Positions 1 through 7,564 are shown, counted from the stretch's first letter. The stretch is DNA of 23,313 bases from Cryomorphaceae bacterium (GCA_013205365.1 JABMNC010000048.1:1-23313); one strand, 5' to 3'. The notes: generated from the sequence alone by a model not told the origin. Made by a program: numbers and translations.

Positions 1-1
1 G

Positions 2-529
2 GCCATTTCATTGGTTGCAAAGAAGTTGGTTGCGGACCTGCGCGCCAAAGGAGTCCGCGTGAAGTACGACGACCGAGACAGCTACAAGCCAGGTTGGAAG
101 TTTAACGAGTACGAGCTAAAGGGTGTCCCTTTGCGTATGGGCATTGGTCCGCGCGACCTCGAAAACGGAGTTGTCGAGCTGGCTCGAAGGGATACCTTGA
201 CTAAGGAATTCGTCTCTGTTGAAGGACTTGCGGATTCCATTCCGGCGCGCCTTGAAGAAATTCAGCAGGCACTTTTGGACTCTGCCTCGGCCCGCTTGGC
301 GGCAAGCATGCATCGAGTAGATACCTGGGCTGAGTTTGAGGCGGCCATTGAACGGGGTGGCTTTGTGATGGCCCATTGGGACGGTACTCCCGAGACCGAA
401 GAGCGCATTAAAGAACTAACTAAGGCGACCATTCGCTGCATTCCCATTGATAATCCGCTCGAAGACGGCGCCTGCGTCCTTACGGGAGGGCCATCGATCC
501 AGAGGGTACTTTTTGCACGAGCATACTAA
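2..529 (+). CDS. proS: Prolyl-tRNA synthetase, C-terminal part (5' end outside window)
   Basis: This is the last ~175 codons of a class II prolyl-tRNA synthetase, which charges tRNA-Pro with proline in the cytoplasm. The reading frame is open from base 2, so the true start lies upstream. Visible are the anticodon-binding domain (VKYDDRDSYKPGWKFNEYEL, then GVPLRMGIGPRDLENG) and the C-terminal zinc-binding-like domain, ending in QRVLFARAY. That tyrosine-terminated tail is typical of the archaeal/eukaryotic-type ProS, which Bacteroidota carry. The zinc-domain cysteines are largely missing; only two Cys remain in the last 40 residues. The stop codon overlaps the next start by one base (TAATG), so the downstream hypothetical gene is probably translated by coupling. 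The family call is secure; catalytic motifs 1-3 cannot be seen here. Confidence 0.93.
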   Translation, partial: AISLVAKKLVADLRAKGVRVKYDDRDSYKPGWKFNEYELKGVPLRMGIGPRDLENGVVELARRDTLTKEFVSVEGLADSIPARLEEIQQALLDSASARLAASMHRVDTWAEFEAAIERGGFVMAHWDGTPETEERIKELTKATIRCIPIDNPLEDGACVLTGGPSIQRVLFARAY

Positions 530-1197
530 TGAACACCGAATCAAATCCGGAGGGTATTCTCCAAACGCTGGCTACTAAATCCAGCAACAAACAGATGGTA
601 AACCGTCGTGTTTTGTTGGCTTTTGCCCAATTGCGGACTGTCGTTCAGTCGGTTGCCCTTGATCTAAACAGCAAGATGGTTGGCATTGACCGCTCCGTAG
701 TAGTTGAGTTTGTGGACCGTGGCGAGTTCGAATTTGAAATTCGCTTCTCGGGAGACTCTTTGGTGTTTCAGGTGCACACGAACGCGTTTTTATTGCCCGA
801 GGGCCACAGCGTCATGGAGACGGCCTACGTCAAGACGAATCACAATCGTGCCTATTTTGGACTCATTCATGTCTATAACTTCTTGTCGGATTCGTTCAGG
901 ATGCGCCGTTTAAACGATTTGGGAACGCTAATGAGCCGTTTTTTTGTGAACGGAGAGGGGCACCATTTTGCCGAGGGTTTGGGCCCTTTGAACCTGCCCT
1001 TATCGGAGTCTGAATTGAGCCCAGACGTGCTAAAAATTTGGCTTTATCGCCTGATGGCCACGGCAATGGACTTTGATTTACAGGCCGCCCCGTTCAAGGA
1101 CGTTCAGGAAGTTTCTGTTTTGGCTTTAGAGGGAATTCGCGAGGAACTACGGCAGCGTACCGGCAAAAGACTGGGATTTCGTCCCTCGGGGTCGTAA
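529..1197 (+). CDS. Conserved hypothetical protein coupled to proS
   Basis: A 222-residue soluble-looking protein that I do not recognise. It has no signal peptide, no transmembrane segment and no obvious catalytic motif. The middle (about residues 60-120) alternates hydrophobic and charged residues as in a beta-rich core (VVVEFVDRGEFEFEIRF, then SLVFQVHTNAFLLP). The C-terminal third is helical and ends in a basic tail (RQRTGKRLGFRPSGS). Its ATG overlaps the proS stop by one base, so it is almost certainly in the same transcript. Nothing in the sequence shows that it acts in tRNA charging. Coding is supported by length, codon use matching its neighbours and the tight junction. It is followed by a new promoter for the tRNA-Glu/rpsT unit. 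Confidence 0.8.
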   Translation: MNTESNPEGILQTLATKSSNKQMVNRRVLLAFAQLRTVVQSVALDLNSKMVGIDRSVVVEFVDRGEFEFEIRFSGDSLVFQVHTNAFLLPEGHSVMETAYVKTNHNRAYFGLIHVYNFLSDSFRMRRLNDLGTLMSRFFVNGEGHHFAEGLGPLNLPLSESELSPDVLKIWLYRLMATAMDFDLQAAPFKDVQEVSVLALEGIREELRQRTGKRLGFRPSGS

Positions 1198-1209
1198 GTT
1201 TCTCAAACC

Positions 1210-1244
1210 TTTGTTGTTGGTTGTGAGGGAATTTTATACCTTTG
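1210..1244 (+). promoter_or_regulatory. Bacteroidota-type promoter for tRNA-Glu and rpsT
   Basis: A perfect -7 box TACCTTTG (1237-1244; consensus TAnnTTTG) is preceded by a run of overlapping TTG triplets at 1211-1219. TTG at 1214-1216 gives a 20-nt spacer, within the range known for the Bacteroidota primary sigma factor. Transcription would begin near 1250, leaving a leader of about 10 nt before the tRNA. This is the best complete promoter in the window. Confidence 0.75.
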
Positions 1245-1260
1245 CGCTCCCAAAACGTTG

Positions 1261-1334
1261 GGCCCGTTCGTCTAGCGGTTCAGGACATCTCCCTTTCACG
1301 GAGAAGATCACGGGTTCAAATCCCGTACGGGTCA
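1261..1334 (+). tRNA. tRNA-Glu (anticodon UUC)
   Basis: A full cloverleaf can be folded. The acceptor stem GGCCCGT (1261-1267) pairs with ACGGGTC (1327-1333). The D arm starts GTCT. The anticodon stem TCTCC/GGAGA closes the loop CTTTCAC, with anticodon TTC at 1295-1297. The T arm is ACGGG-TTCAAAT-CCCGT. The discriminator base is A1334, and CCA is not encoded, as is common in this phylum. It lies 21 nt upstream of rpsT and shares its promoter, so the primary transcript must be cut by RNase P and a 3' nuclease to free both products. Confidence 0.97.
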
Positions 1335-1355
1335 CTTAATTAATTAAAAGCTCCT

Positions 1356-1610
1356 ATGGCTAATCATAAATCCGCGTTGAAGCGCATCCGCCAAATCCAG
1401 GCCAAGCGCATTCACAACAAGTTCTTTCACAAGACCACCCGTAATGCTTTGCGTGCACTGCGTGCTTTGACCGATGCTGCAGCCGCTGCGGTTCAGTTGC
1501 CTATTGTGAGCTCAATGCTCGACAAGCTTGCCAAGCGCAACATTATTCACAAGAATAAGGCTTCGAACTTGAAGTCGAGCTTGTCAAAGCACGTCAATCA
1601 AATGGCCTAA
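1356..1610 (+). CDS. rpsT: 30S ribosomal protein S20
   Basis: An 84-residue, very basic helical protein that binds the 5' domain of 16S rRNA and helps assemble the small subunit. The N-terminus MANHKSALKRIRQ is the standard S20 start, and the length is normal for the family (about 83-88 aa). The three-helix pattern rich in Lys, Arg and Ala is clear. No Shine-Dalgarno is present before the ATG (TAAAAGCTCCT), which is normal for this phylum. It is expressed from the promoter in front of tRNA-Glu and is followed directly by a strong intrinsic terminator, so tRNA-Glu and rpsT form a two-gene unit. Confidence 0.97.
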   Translation: MANHKSALKRIRQIQAKRIHNKFFHKTTRNALRALRALTDAAAAAVQLPIVSSMLDKLAKRNIIHKNKASNLKSSLSKHVNQMA

Positions 1611-1639
1611 GGCCTGTGGATTTTAGTGGTAAACTACAG

Positions 1640-1664
1640 CCGCCTCGAGAGAGGCGGTTTTTTT
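1640..1664 (+). terminator. Intrinsic terminator after rpsT
   Basis: A perfect 7-bp GC-rich stem CCGCCTC (1640-1646) pairs with GAGGCGG (1651-1657) around a GAGA tetraloop, followed by seven T (1658-1664). It ends the tRNA-Glu/rpsT transcript and separates it from radC. Confidence 0.93.
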
Positions 1665-1730
1665 GTTTAGGCTTGTTTTTGGTAAATGCTTATAGGCGTT
1701 TATCCTACGGCTAGGCCCTTGAATCAATAT

Positions 1731-1738
1731 GATTTTTG
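1731..1738 (+). promoter_or_regulatory. Possible -7 box directly before radC
   Basis: GATTTTTG matches TAnnTTTG except for the first base and lies 4 nt before the ATG at 1743. No TTG is found at the expected -33 distance. On its own this is weak. It gains weight because the same geometry is seen before the HAD gene, icmF, xth and the cruF-like gene. If it is real, the radC message would be leaderless or nearly so. Confidence 0.35.
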
Positions 1739-1742
1739 GGGC

Positions 1743-2453
1743 ATGAATCAAGAATACAATGCTCGATCCATTCGCTCATGGAGCGAGGAGGAGCGCCCCC
1801 GTGAGCGAGCTATGGCTCAAGGTATTCGGGGGATGACTACGGCGGAGTGCCTCGCGCTTATTTTAAGGTCTGGAACCCGAGAGCACACGGCGGTCGATCT
1901 GGCTCGAGCCTTGCTCGACGAGCATGGTGGGCAGATTCAGCGTCTGGCCTCAGCTGACGTGATCGCTCTTCAGAGTATGGGTGGGGTGGGTTTGGCCAAG
2001 GCTGCCGCAGTTGCTGCGGCCTTTGAGCTTGGGCGGCGTGCTGCCAGCAACGAGTCGGTCGGACGCGACCGGTTCATCCGGGGTTCCGACGACGTATTTC
2101 AGCTATTGAATCCAAGTATGTCCGCACTAGACCACGAGCAATTTTGGGTCGTTTATCTGAATCGAGCCAACAAGATAATTCACTACGAATGCGTTGGGCG
2201 CGGAGGGTGGACCGCAACGGCTGCCGACGTTAGGGTGGTGTACCAGCGGGCATTGGCACTGCGAAGTCCCTCTTTGGTCGTGGCTCATAACCATCCGAGC
2301 GGGCGGCTAGAGCCGTCTGAGGAAGACCGTCGACTAACCCAAAGACTCGTTGACGGCGCCAAGATTCTGGAGCTAACCTGTTTGGATCATTTGATTATTG
2401 GGCAGAACCAATATGTTAGTTTTGCCGACAGAGGATGGATGCCTGGACCTTAG
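1743..2453 (+). CDS. radC: RadC-family JAB/MPN-domain protein
   Basis: A 236-residue RadC-like protein. An N-terminal helix-hairpin-helix-type region (LQSMGGVGLAKAAAVAAAFELGRR) precedes the MPN/JAB domain. The metal-binding motif AHNHPSG supplies H182 and H184, and the SEED segment supplies S192 and D195. RadC proteins were once linked to recombinational repair, but their biochemical role is unsettled; the JAB fold suggests a metal hydrolase. An in-frame ATG exists 57 nt upstream (1686). I prefer 1743 because the resulting start MNQEYNARSIRSWSEEERPR matches the usual RadC N-terminus, and a -7-like box sits just before it. The 3' end overlaps wecB by 19 nt, making radC the first gene of a six-gene overlapping operon. 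Confidence 0.92.
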   Translation: MNQEYNARSIRSWSEEERPRERAMAQGIRGMTTAECLALILRSGTREHTAVDLARALLDEHGGQIQRLASADVIALQSMGGVGLAKAAAVAAAFELGRRAASNESVGRDRFIRGSDDVFQLLNPSMSALDHEQFWVVYLNRANKIIHYECVGRGGWTATAADVRVVYQRALALRSPSLVVAHNHPSGRLEPSEEDRRLTQRLVDGAKILELTCLDHLIIGQNQYVSFADRGWMPGP

Positions 2454-3496
2454 CCCCCCGCAAGATTGCCCACGTTGTGGGTGCACGGCCACAATTTATA
2501 AAGTTGAAGCCCCTGGTGGCTGCTGTCTCAGAGGCAGGAGGCCAAAACTGGATTGCGCACACTGGCCAGCACTTTGACTCGAGCATGAACGATTCTTTTT
2601 GGCAAGAATTGGGACTTAGGCCCGATTACTCTGGAGTTTGGAGCGACCGAATCGCAGATTTAAACCATTTAGTCGCTGCATTAAGAGAAGCGCAGGTTGA
2701 TGCATTGGTGGTATACGGCGACACGGACTCTACCCTTTTAGGGGCTAAGGCCGCTTTGGAGCTCGGCATTCCTCTTGCTCACGCCGAGGCAGGCTTGAGA
2801 AGCTTCAACGACGCAATGCCTGAGGAATACAACCGAGTTTGGGTGGATCAGCGGGCGAACTGGCTCTGGGCACCCACTGAGGGGGCTTTAAGGCAGCTTC
2901 GCAAGGAGGGGCTTGACTCAGGTCGTCCATGGGTAGATATGCCCGGAGACTTGATGCTGGATGCCTTCCCGAGGCGCCCCTACCGTCCCAGCGAAGGAAG
3001 TAAAGTCCTCGTTACCCTTCACCGCAACACCAATATTGATAATCCGGAGCGATTGCAGGCGCTCGAAGAGGCCTTGGATGGTTTGGCCCGTGATTATGAG
3101 GTTGTTTGGCCTCGTCACCCCCGCCACAGGGCTATTGGCCTAAGCAGCACGAATGTCCCCGATTGCCAGCCCATGACCAGGTCTGCGCTTTTGGAGGCGC
3201 TCCACGATACCGCCTGGGTAATCACTGACTCGGGCGGACTCCAGAAGGAGGCCTTTTTTGCGGGGCGGCGCTGTATTGTTTTGCGCAGCGAAACGGAATG
3301 GACCGAGCTCGTGGAGTCAGGCTGGACGGCACTGATCAATCCTGACCTACCCGACCTCGAGTCTCTAATTAGGGCTCAGTTTGCCGCCTGGCAAGTACTT
3401 GGGACCCCCGAGGTCCCCGAGCTTTACGGCGACGGGCGGTCTGCAGTGCGCATGGCGGAGTCCTTGGCGGCGGGATTGCATATTTTAAATCAATGA
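2435..3496 (+). CDS. wecB: UDP-N-acetylglucosamine 2-epimerase (non-hydrolysing)
   Basis: A 353-residue GT-B-fold enzyme that interconverts UDP-GlcNAc and UDP-ManNAc, a precursor of cell-surface glycans. Family motifs run in order: GARPQFIK (16-23), HTGQHFDSSM (42-51), VYGDTDST (93-100), HAEAGLRSFNDAMPEEYNR (116-134), TLHRNTN (194-200), DSGGLQKEA (265-273) and LRSETEWTELVESG (283-296). Residues D96, E118, E131 and H196 fall where the catalytic residues of E. coli WecB (D95, E117, E131, H213) are expected. The start overlaps radC by 19 nt and the stop overlaps the next gene as ATGA. The neighbouring deacetylase-like and acyltransferase-like genes suggest use in modifying an amino sugar or a glycan built from it. 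Confidence 0.93.
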   Translation: MDAWTLAPRKIAHVVGARPQFIKLKPLVAAVSEAGGQNWIAHTGQHFDSSMNDSFWQELGLRPDYSGVWSDRIADLNHLVAALREAQVDALVVYGDTDSTLLGAKAALELGIPLAHAEAGLRSFNDAMPEEYNRVWVDQRANWLWAPTEGALRQLRKEGLDSGRPWVDMPGDLMLDAFPRRPYRPSEGSKVLVTLHRNTNIDNPERLQALEEALDGLARDYEVVWPRHPRHRAIGLSSTNVPDCQPMTRSALLEALHDTAWVITDSGGLQKEAFFAGRRCIVLRSETEWTELVESGWTALINPDLPDLESLIRAQFAAWQVLGTPEVPELYGDGRSAVRMAESLAAGLHILNQ

Positions 3497-4647
3497 CCAC
3501 GGTTCTCAAGCACAGCAACCCGGGGCTCGCCCACGGCGACACGGCAAGGCTGCTCGGGCAGGCCTGGGGCCGCAGCGTTTCGTTTGGTCAGAGCGTGGAT
3601 GCCCTTGACTGGGGGGATTCTGGGTGGCTTGATTCCCCAAGTGTCGTGGAGCCCCAAGCCGAAGATCATGCCGCCTGGATCCTGTGGCGAACTTATTTTT
3701 GGGAGCAGACTTTGCCTAGGGACGAGCACCTTCGTCCGATGGGTCGCAGCGCCAAGCGCAGCTTAGCCCTTCCTGAAGCGGAGCTTCGAGCCAGGGAGTT
3801 GGGACGAATGCTCGGCATAGAAATGCCTTCATTGCTTCGACCTGACCCAATTGTGGTGGTGGATATTGACCATCTTTTTGCCTACCGTGGTCGCGGTTGG
3901 ATTTCATTCATGGGTGGATTGCTTCGGGATCTGTTTATGGGTACTTGGAATTCCGTTTGGGAACGCCTAATGGGCCCGGATCCCTTTTTTAGCATGACCT
4001 ACTGGGTTGGCTTGCAGAAGAGGCATCCTAACCTGGGGCTTCAGTTTTTTGCCCTTCTTTCGAGTCGAAGGGGGCAGTACGATCGGGGCGTAGAGGCCAA
4101 GTATGAGGTAGTTAAAGAAGCCCTTCGGCAGCTGCAATTGAGGTTTGAGGTCGCGAGCCACCTGTCCTACAGCAGCCACGATCGCCCTGACGGCTTTCGC
4201 GAGGAGCTTGCGACCCTCGAAAACATTCTAAATCGCCCCGTGCTTCGGCAGCGGTTTCACTTTCTGCGCAATGCAGGCGAAAGGGAGGCTGCTATGGCGC
4301 TCTCTGATCTCGGTCTGACCGAAGATTGGTCCTTAGAATTCGCGGACGTCCCGGGATTTCGAGCGGGATGGGCCTGCGCGGTTCCCCATGACGAGGGCTT
4401 TAGTTTAGTGCCCGTATCAGCAATGGACCAGAACTTTATCGGGAGGAGTCCGCGCGAAATAGCCGACAACTTGCATGAACTGCAGGCGGCAGCATGGTCG
4501 GTAGGGGCACCGCTTCGGGTGGGAACGCACTGGCGAATTTTTGGTCCAAGACCCGAGGCAGAGCGAAATGCAAAAAATTTTGAGAATTGGCGCCTGGGCC
4601 TCGAACTTTGGTTGGTAGAATGCGCCACCCAACGCGCGCCCCAATGA
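3493..4647 (+). CDS. Polysaccharide-deacetylase-like protein of the Bacteroidota (DUF7033-like) type
   Basis: A 384-residue protein without a signal peptide. It resembles the long Bacteroidota polysaccharide-deacetylase-like family. Its landmarks are an aspartate pair D124-I-D126 followed by FAYRGRGW and GGLLRDL (127-147), the strand LGLQFFALLSSRRGQYD (181-197), HLSYSS (223-228), the PGFRAG motif (287-292, R290) and a late H346 in THWRIF. These match NodB-type motifs 1-5 in order. The second metal histidine of motif 2 is not in its usual place, although H229 is near. Activity and substrate are therefore uncertain, and the apparent lack of a secretion signal suggests a cytoplasmic substrate such as a nucleotide- or lipid-linked sugar. 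It is joined to both neighbours by 4-nt ATGA overlaps. Confidence 0.72.
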   Translation: MTTVLKHSNPGLAHGDTARLLGQAWGRSVSFGQSVDALDWGDSGWLDSPSVVEPQAEDHAAWILWRTYFWEQTLPRDEHLRPMGRSAKRSLALPEAELRARELGRMLGIEMPSLLRPDPIVVVDIDHLFAYRGRGWISFMGGLLRDLFMGTWNSVWERLMGPDPFFSMTYWVGLQKRHPNLGLQFFALLSSRRGQYDRGVEAKYEVVKEALRQLQLRFEVASHLSYSSHDRPDGFREELATLENILNRPVLRQRFHFLRNAGEREAAMALSDLGLTEDWSLEFADVPGFRAGWACAVPHDEGFSLVPVSAMDQNFIGRSPREIADNLHELQAAAWSVGAPLRVGTHWRIFGPRPEAERNAKNFENWRLGLELWLVECATQRAPQ

Positions 4648-5558
4648 GCCCCTTTAAAATTACCGAAAACCCCAACGAAGAAGAGTGGGAACTGGCCCAC
4701 TCGCTTCGCAGCGACGGCTTCCCCTACGACCGCATCGCCTACTTGGATTGTTTGGGTACTAACTGGATGGCGCTGCAGTCCGAAGACCTCATTCTTCCTT
4801 TTGCTGTAGGGCGGAGTAAATGGGGTTTTAAGCAGGCATTTTGCCCGTTTGGAGCCCAGCGGCTCGGGCCATTGGGTACCGCAGCAGAAGACCCTGACCG
4901 GTTAAGAGCCGCTCTGGATGCCCTCCCGAGGTTGGTCCGACTGCGCCTAAGTATGAGCAGGCCGACTGGATGGAATGCGGATCAGGGTTGGCATTGGCGC
5001 AAGGCAGGTTGGGAGCGGTGGTACTCAGCCCCCAACTACGAGCTTAGTCTGGACGGGAGCTACGAGGTTCTGCACCAGGGTTATTCGAGCCAGACCCGTC
5101 GAAATCTGGCGAAGGCCTCGGGCAACCAGCTCTGGGAGTACAGCAATCCCGAGGAATTATGGAATTATTTCGCCCAAAATCAAGGGGATAAGTATACGAT
5201 TCCCAAGGGCTACGAGCAGGCCATGAAGACTGCCATGTACCACCTTCTGCACCAAGGCAGGGGAGCAGTTTGGGCTGCGCTTGGTGAAGGCAACCAATGG
5301 CTTGCCGGTATTTTTGTGGCTTTTTCTGGTGATAGGGCCCTGCTGCTTTTTAGTGCTACTACCCCCGAAGGACGCGAGAATAACTCCATGACTTGGCTCA
5401 TCAATGAGTTCATCACCATGGCCGTTGGTCGCTGGAAGATTCTCGACTTTGAAGGAACTTCGGCTGAGGGTCTAGCCCGTTTTTACCAAGGTTTCGGGGC
5501 TGTTAATGTACCCTATCTTCGGTGGGAACGATGGAACGCTCCATGGCAATTACCCTAA
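4644..5558 (+). CDS. FemAB/GNAT-like acyltransferase
   Basis: A 304-residue protein of the GNAT superfamily, FemAB/CelD-like subgroup, which transfers acyl or aminoacyl groups. Supporting segments are YSSQTRRNLAKA (147-158; these proteins usually have an N/R-rich helix here), the strand AVWAALGEGNQWLAGIFVAF (208-227), the LLLFSATTPEGRENNSMTWL region (233-252) and the closing LDFEGTSAEGLARFYQGFGA block (267-286). I chose the ATG at 4644 over an in-frame ATG at 4587 because it makes a 4-nt ATGA overlap with the gene before and removes an odd basic extension. It probably acts with the epimerase and deacetylase-like protein on the same sugar. The acyl donor and acceptor cannot be read from the sequence. 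Confidence 0.77.
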   Translation: MSPFKITENPNEEEWELAHSLRSDGFPYDRIAYLDCLGTNWMALQSEDLILPFAVGRSKWGFKQAFCPFGAQRLGPLGTAAEDPDRLRAALDALPRLVRLRLSMSRPTGWNADQGWHWRKAGWERWYSAPNYELSLDGSYEVLHQGYSSQTRRNLAKASGNQLWEYSNPEELWNYFAQNQGDKYTIPKGYEQAMKTAMYHLLHQGRGAVWAALGEGNQWLAGIFVAFSGDRALLLFSATTPEGRENNSMTWLINEFITMAVGRWKILDFEGTSAEGLARFYQGFGAVNVPYLRWERWNAPWQLP

Positions 5559-6484
5559 TTCAGCTGCAGTACTTTGAGGCCCTAGCGGAGCACTGCCATT
5601 TTGGTAGGGCTGCCAAGGCCTGTGGTGTTTCGCAACCAACATTGTCGGCCCAAATTCAAAAACTAGAAGAGCTAGTCAATGGAAGTTTGGTGGACCGCAG
5701 GAGCCAACCCATTCAACTGACCCCTTTGGGAGTTCAGGTTTTGGCTCATGCCCAACGGACGATGCACTCTGCTCAGAATCTCCTTGAGGCGAGCCGACAC
5801 TTTCATATGCCGCTGGAGGGTAGGCTTCGCTTGGGTATAATTACTACCATTGCGCCCTACCTAATTCCGCGTTTTGCTCCAGAACTGCTTCGGAGATTTG
5901 CCAACCTTACGCTAGAAATTGAAGAGGCACATACGGACCAGTTGCTCGAGAAGTTGGACTCGGGTATGCTGGACGCCGCCATATTGGCGGTTCCGATTTC
6001 ACCGAATCACTTTGTGCAAGAGCTCCTCTACCGCGAACCGCTTTTTGCCTACTTGCCCGAGGGTCACCCCAAGTCTCGGGATTTATTCTTGACCTCCTCG
6101 GAGCTTAAGTTGGAGCAAATCCTGCTGCTTCCAGAGGGCCATTGCTTTAGGGATCAGGTTCTTAAGCTTTGCGGAGTGGAGCGGCCCAACGAACGCATTA
6201 CGGTCAAGGTAGGGCAGTTTGAAACCTTAGTGCGCCTTGCCGACGAGGGCCTAGGAATGACGCTTTTGCCCCAGTTGGCCATTGACGAACTCTCTGCGGT
6301 TCGCCAAAAGCGGGTCAAACCTATTGCGGAACCTCGACCAGTTAGGCAGGTTGCCCTTTTAACCCTTCCGGGAAACCGCAAAACCGGAATGGTGAAGGCC
6401 CTTGCCGAGATTGTGCGCGCTTCGGTTCCTGAAGGTCTTCGCGCCAGCTCGGAGCAGGATCAAATTTTAGACAGTACCAAGTGA
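5543..6484 (+). CDS. oxyR: OxyR-type LysR-family peroxide sensor
   Basis: A 313-residue LysR-type regulator. The N-terminal winged helix-turn-helix (FGRAAKACGVSQPTLSAQIQKLEE) is followed by a substrate-binding-fold domain. It is assigned to OxyR because GHCFRDQVLKLC places two cysteines (C201 and C210) nine residues apart in the same context as the redox pair C199/C208 of E. coli OxyR. On H2O2 oxidation that pair forms a disulfide and the protein activates antioxidant genes. The start is uncertain: ATG 5543 gives MAITLIQLQYF, the usual family N-terminus, while ATG 5531 and GTG 5522 are also in frame. It overlaps the acyltransferase gene by about 16 nt and rdgB by 4 nt (GTGA). Being buried in an operon is unusual for oxyR, and no catalase or peroxidase gene is adjacent. 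Confidence 0.9.
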   Translation: MAITLIQLQYFEALAEHCHFGRAAKACGVSQPTLSAQIQKLEELVNGSLVDRRSQPIQLTPLGVQVLAHAQRTMHSAQNLLEASRHFHMPLEGRLRLGIITTIAPYLIPRFAPELLRRFANLTLEIEEAHTDQLLEKLDSGMLDAAILAVPISPNHFVQELLYREPLFAYLPEGHPKSRDLFLTSSELKLEQILLLPEGHCFRDQVLKLCGVERPNERITVKVGQFETLVRLADEGLGMTLLPQLAIDELSAVRQKRVKPIAEPRPVRQVALLTLPGNRKTGMVKALAEIVRASVPEGLRASSEQDQILDSTK

Positions 6485-7059
6485 AATTGGTCCTTGCAAG
6501 CCAGAATCCCCACAAGATTCGCGAACTAAGGTCGGTGCTTCCTGAACATTGGGAGTTGCTTACCCCCTCAGACCTAGGTATTGCAGGAGAACTTCTTGAA
6601 GAGGGGGTAACGCTGTATGAGAATGCCCAGCAAAAGTCCGAGTTTCTCTGGCGAGCCTGCGGTCTCCCTAGCCTTGCGGACGACAGCGGACTTGAAGTTG
6701 ATTTTATAGATGGTATGCCTGGGGTTCACAGCGCCTACTTCGCCGGTCCTCAAAAATCAGATTCCGACAATCGAGCTAAGCTGCTTCTGCACATGCAGGG
6801 TGCGGTAGAGCGCAAAGCTCGATTTAAGACCGTTTTGGCCTGGACTACCCAGGCGGGTACCTCCCTGTATTTGGGACAGGTTGAAGGAGAAATCACCAGA
6901 GAAGAGCGGGGCAGTCAAGGTTTTGGCTACGATTCACTTTTTGTTCCGTCAGAGGGTGACGGTAGAACCTTTGCCGAGATGCAGGAAGGCGAAAAAAGCC
7001 TCATCAGCCACCGAAGTCGGGCGGTAGCTGCCTGGCTTAAGGCGCTGCAAAAAAGCTAA
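6481..7059 (+). CDS. rdgB: XTP/dITP pyrophosphatase (RdgB/HAM1 family)
   Basis: A 192-residue nucleoside triphosphate pyrophosphohydrolase. It removes deaminated purine nucleotides (dITP, XTP) from the pool so that they are not built into DNA. Motifs are SQNPHKIREL (7-16), ENAQQKSEF (47-55), LADDSGLEV (65-73), PGVHSAYFAG (79-88), GFGYDSLFVP (147-156) and KSLISHRSRA (171-180), all typical of Ham1 proteins at normal length. It starts with GTG, overlapping the oxyR stop as GTGA. The last 23 nt overlap the 3' end of rsmD on the other strand. Pairing with oxyR fits oxidative or deamination stress, though this is inference from order only. Confidence 0.95.
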   Translation: MKLVLASQNPHKIRELRSVLPEHWELLTPSDLGIAGELLEEGVTLYENAQQKSEFLWRACGLPSLADDSGLEVDFIDGMPGVHSAYFAGPQKSDSDNRAKLLLHMQGAVERKARFKTVLAWTTQAGTSLYLGQVEGEITREERGSQGFGYDSLFVPSEGDGRTFAEMQEGEKSLISHRSRAVAAWLKALQKS

Positions 7060-7564
7060 AGTGTACGCTGCCGTATCGTCGCACCTCCGTGAAGCTTGGA
7101 TGCTCCTTAAAATCCGTGGCGGCACTGTGCTCGACCACGAGCATTCCGTCTTCAGTAAGGCGTGCAAGGGCTAGGTCGACCAGTGTAGGGTAGTGGGCAA
7201 AGTCGTAGGGTGGGTCTGCTAGGATGACGTTCCAGCGGCTGGGATTGCGCTGCACAAAGCGCAGGGCGTCTTCGCCCACCGTGCGAATGGGAAGCTGAAG
7301 CTGTTCGGCAGTTTTTTGAATGAAGCGGACGCAGTCTCGGTAGCTATCCACAGCGGTAACGTCAGGGCATCCGCGGCTAGCCATTTCGTAGCTGAGGTTT
7401 CCGGTACCGGCAAAGAGGTCAAGAGCCCGCACTTCGCTCCAGGTTAGGTGGTTCTCAAGGATGTTGAAAAGGCCTTCTTTGGCCATGTCGGTAGTAGGCC
7501 TCACGGGCAGGCTTGACGGAGCTCGAAGGATTTTGGCGCGGTGGGAGCCTCGGATGATTCTCAC
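7037..7564 (-). CDS. rsmD: 16S rRNA (guanine(966)-N2)-methyltransferase
   Basis: A 175-residue class I SAM-dependent methyltransferase that makes m2G966 in 16S rRNA. The family N-terminus MRIIRGSHRAKIL is followed by RPTTDMAKEGLFNIL (22-36), the SAM-binding loop DLFAGTGN (49-56) and the catalytic motif DPPY (117-120), as in RsmD. It starts with GTG, overlapping the stop of the DUF3822-like gene as GTGA on the minus strand, so the two are translationally coupled. Its 3' end overlaps rdgB by 23 nt with no terminator between the converging genes. Confidence 0.94.
   Translation of the reverse strand: MRIIRGSHRAKILRAPSSLPVRPTTDMAKEGLFNILENHLTWSEVRALDLFAGTGNLSYEMASRGCPDVTAVDSYRDCVRFIQKTAEQLQLPIRTVGEDALRFVQRNPSRWNVILADPPYDFAHYPTLVDLALARLTEDGMLVVEHSAATDFKEHPSFTEVRRYGSVHFSFFAAP

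Noticed and set aside
4257..4700. 147-codon minus-strand frame across the deacetylase/acyltransferase junction
   Set aside because: It is opposite two genes joined by an ATGA overlap, and its translation has no sensible composition.
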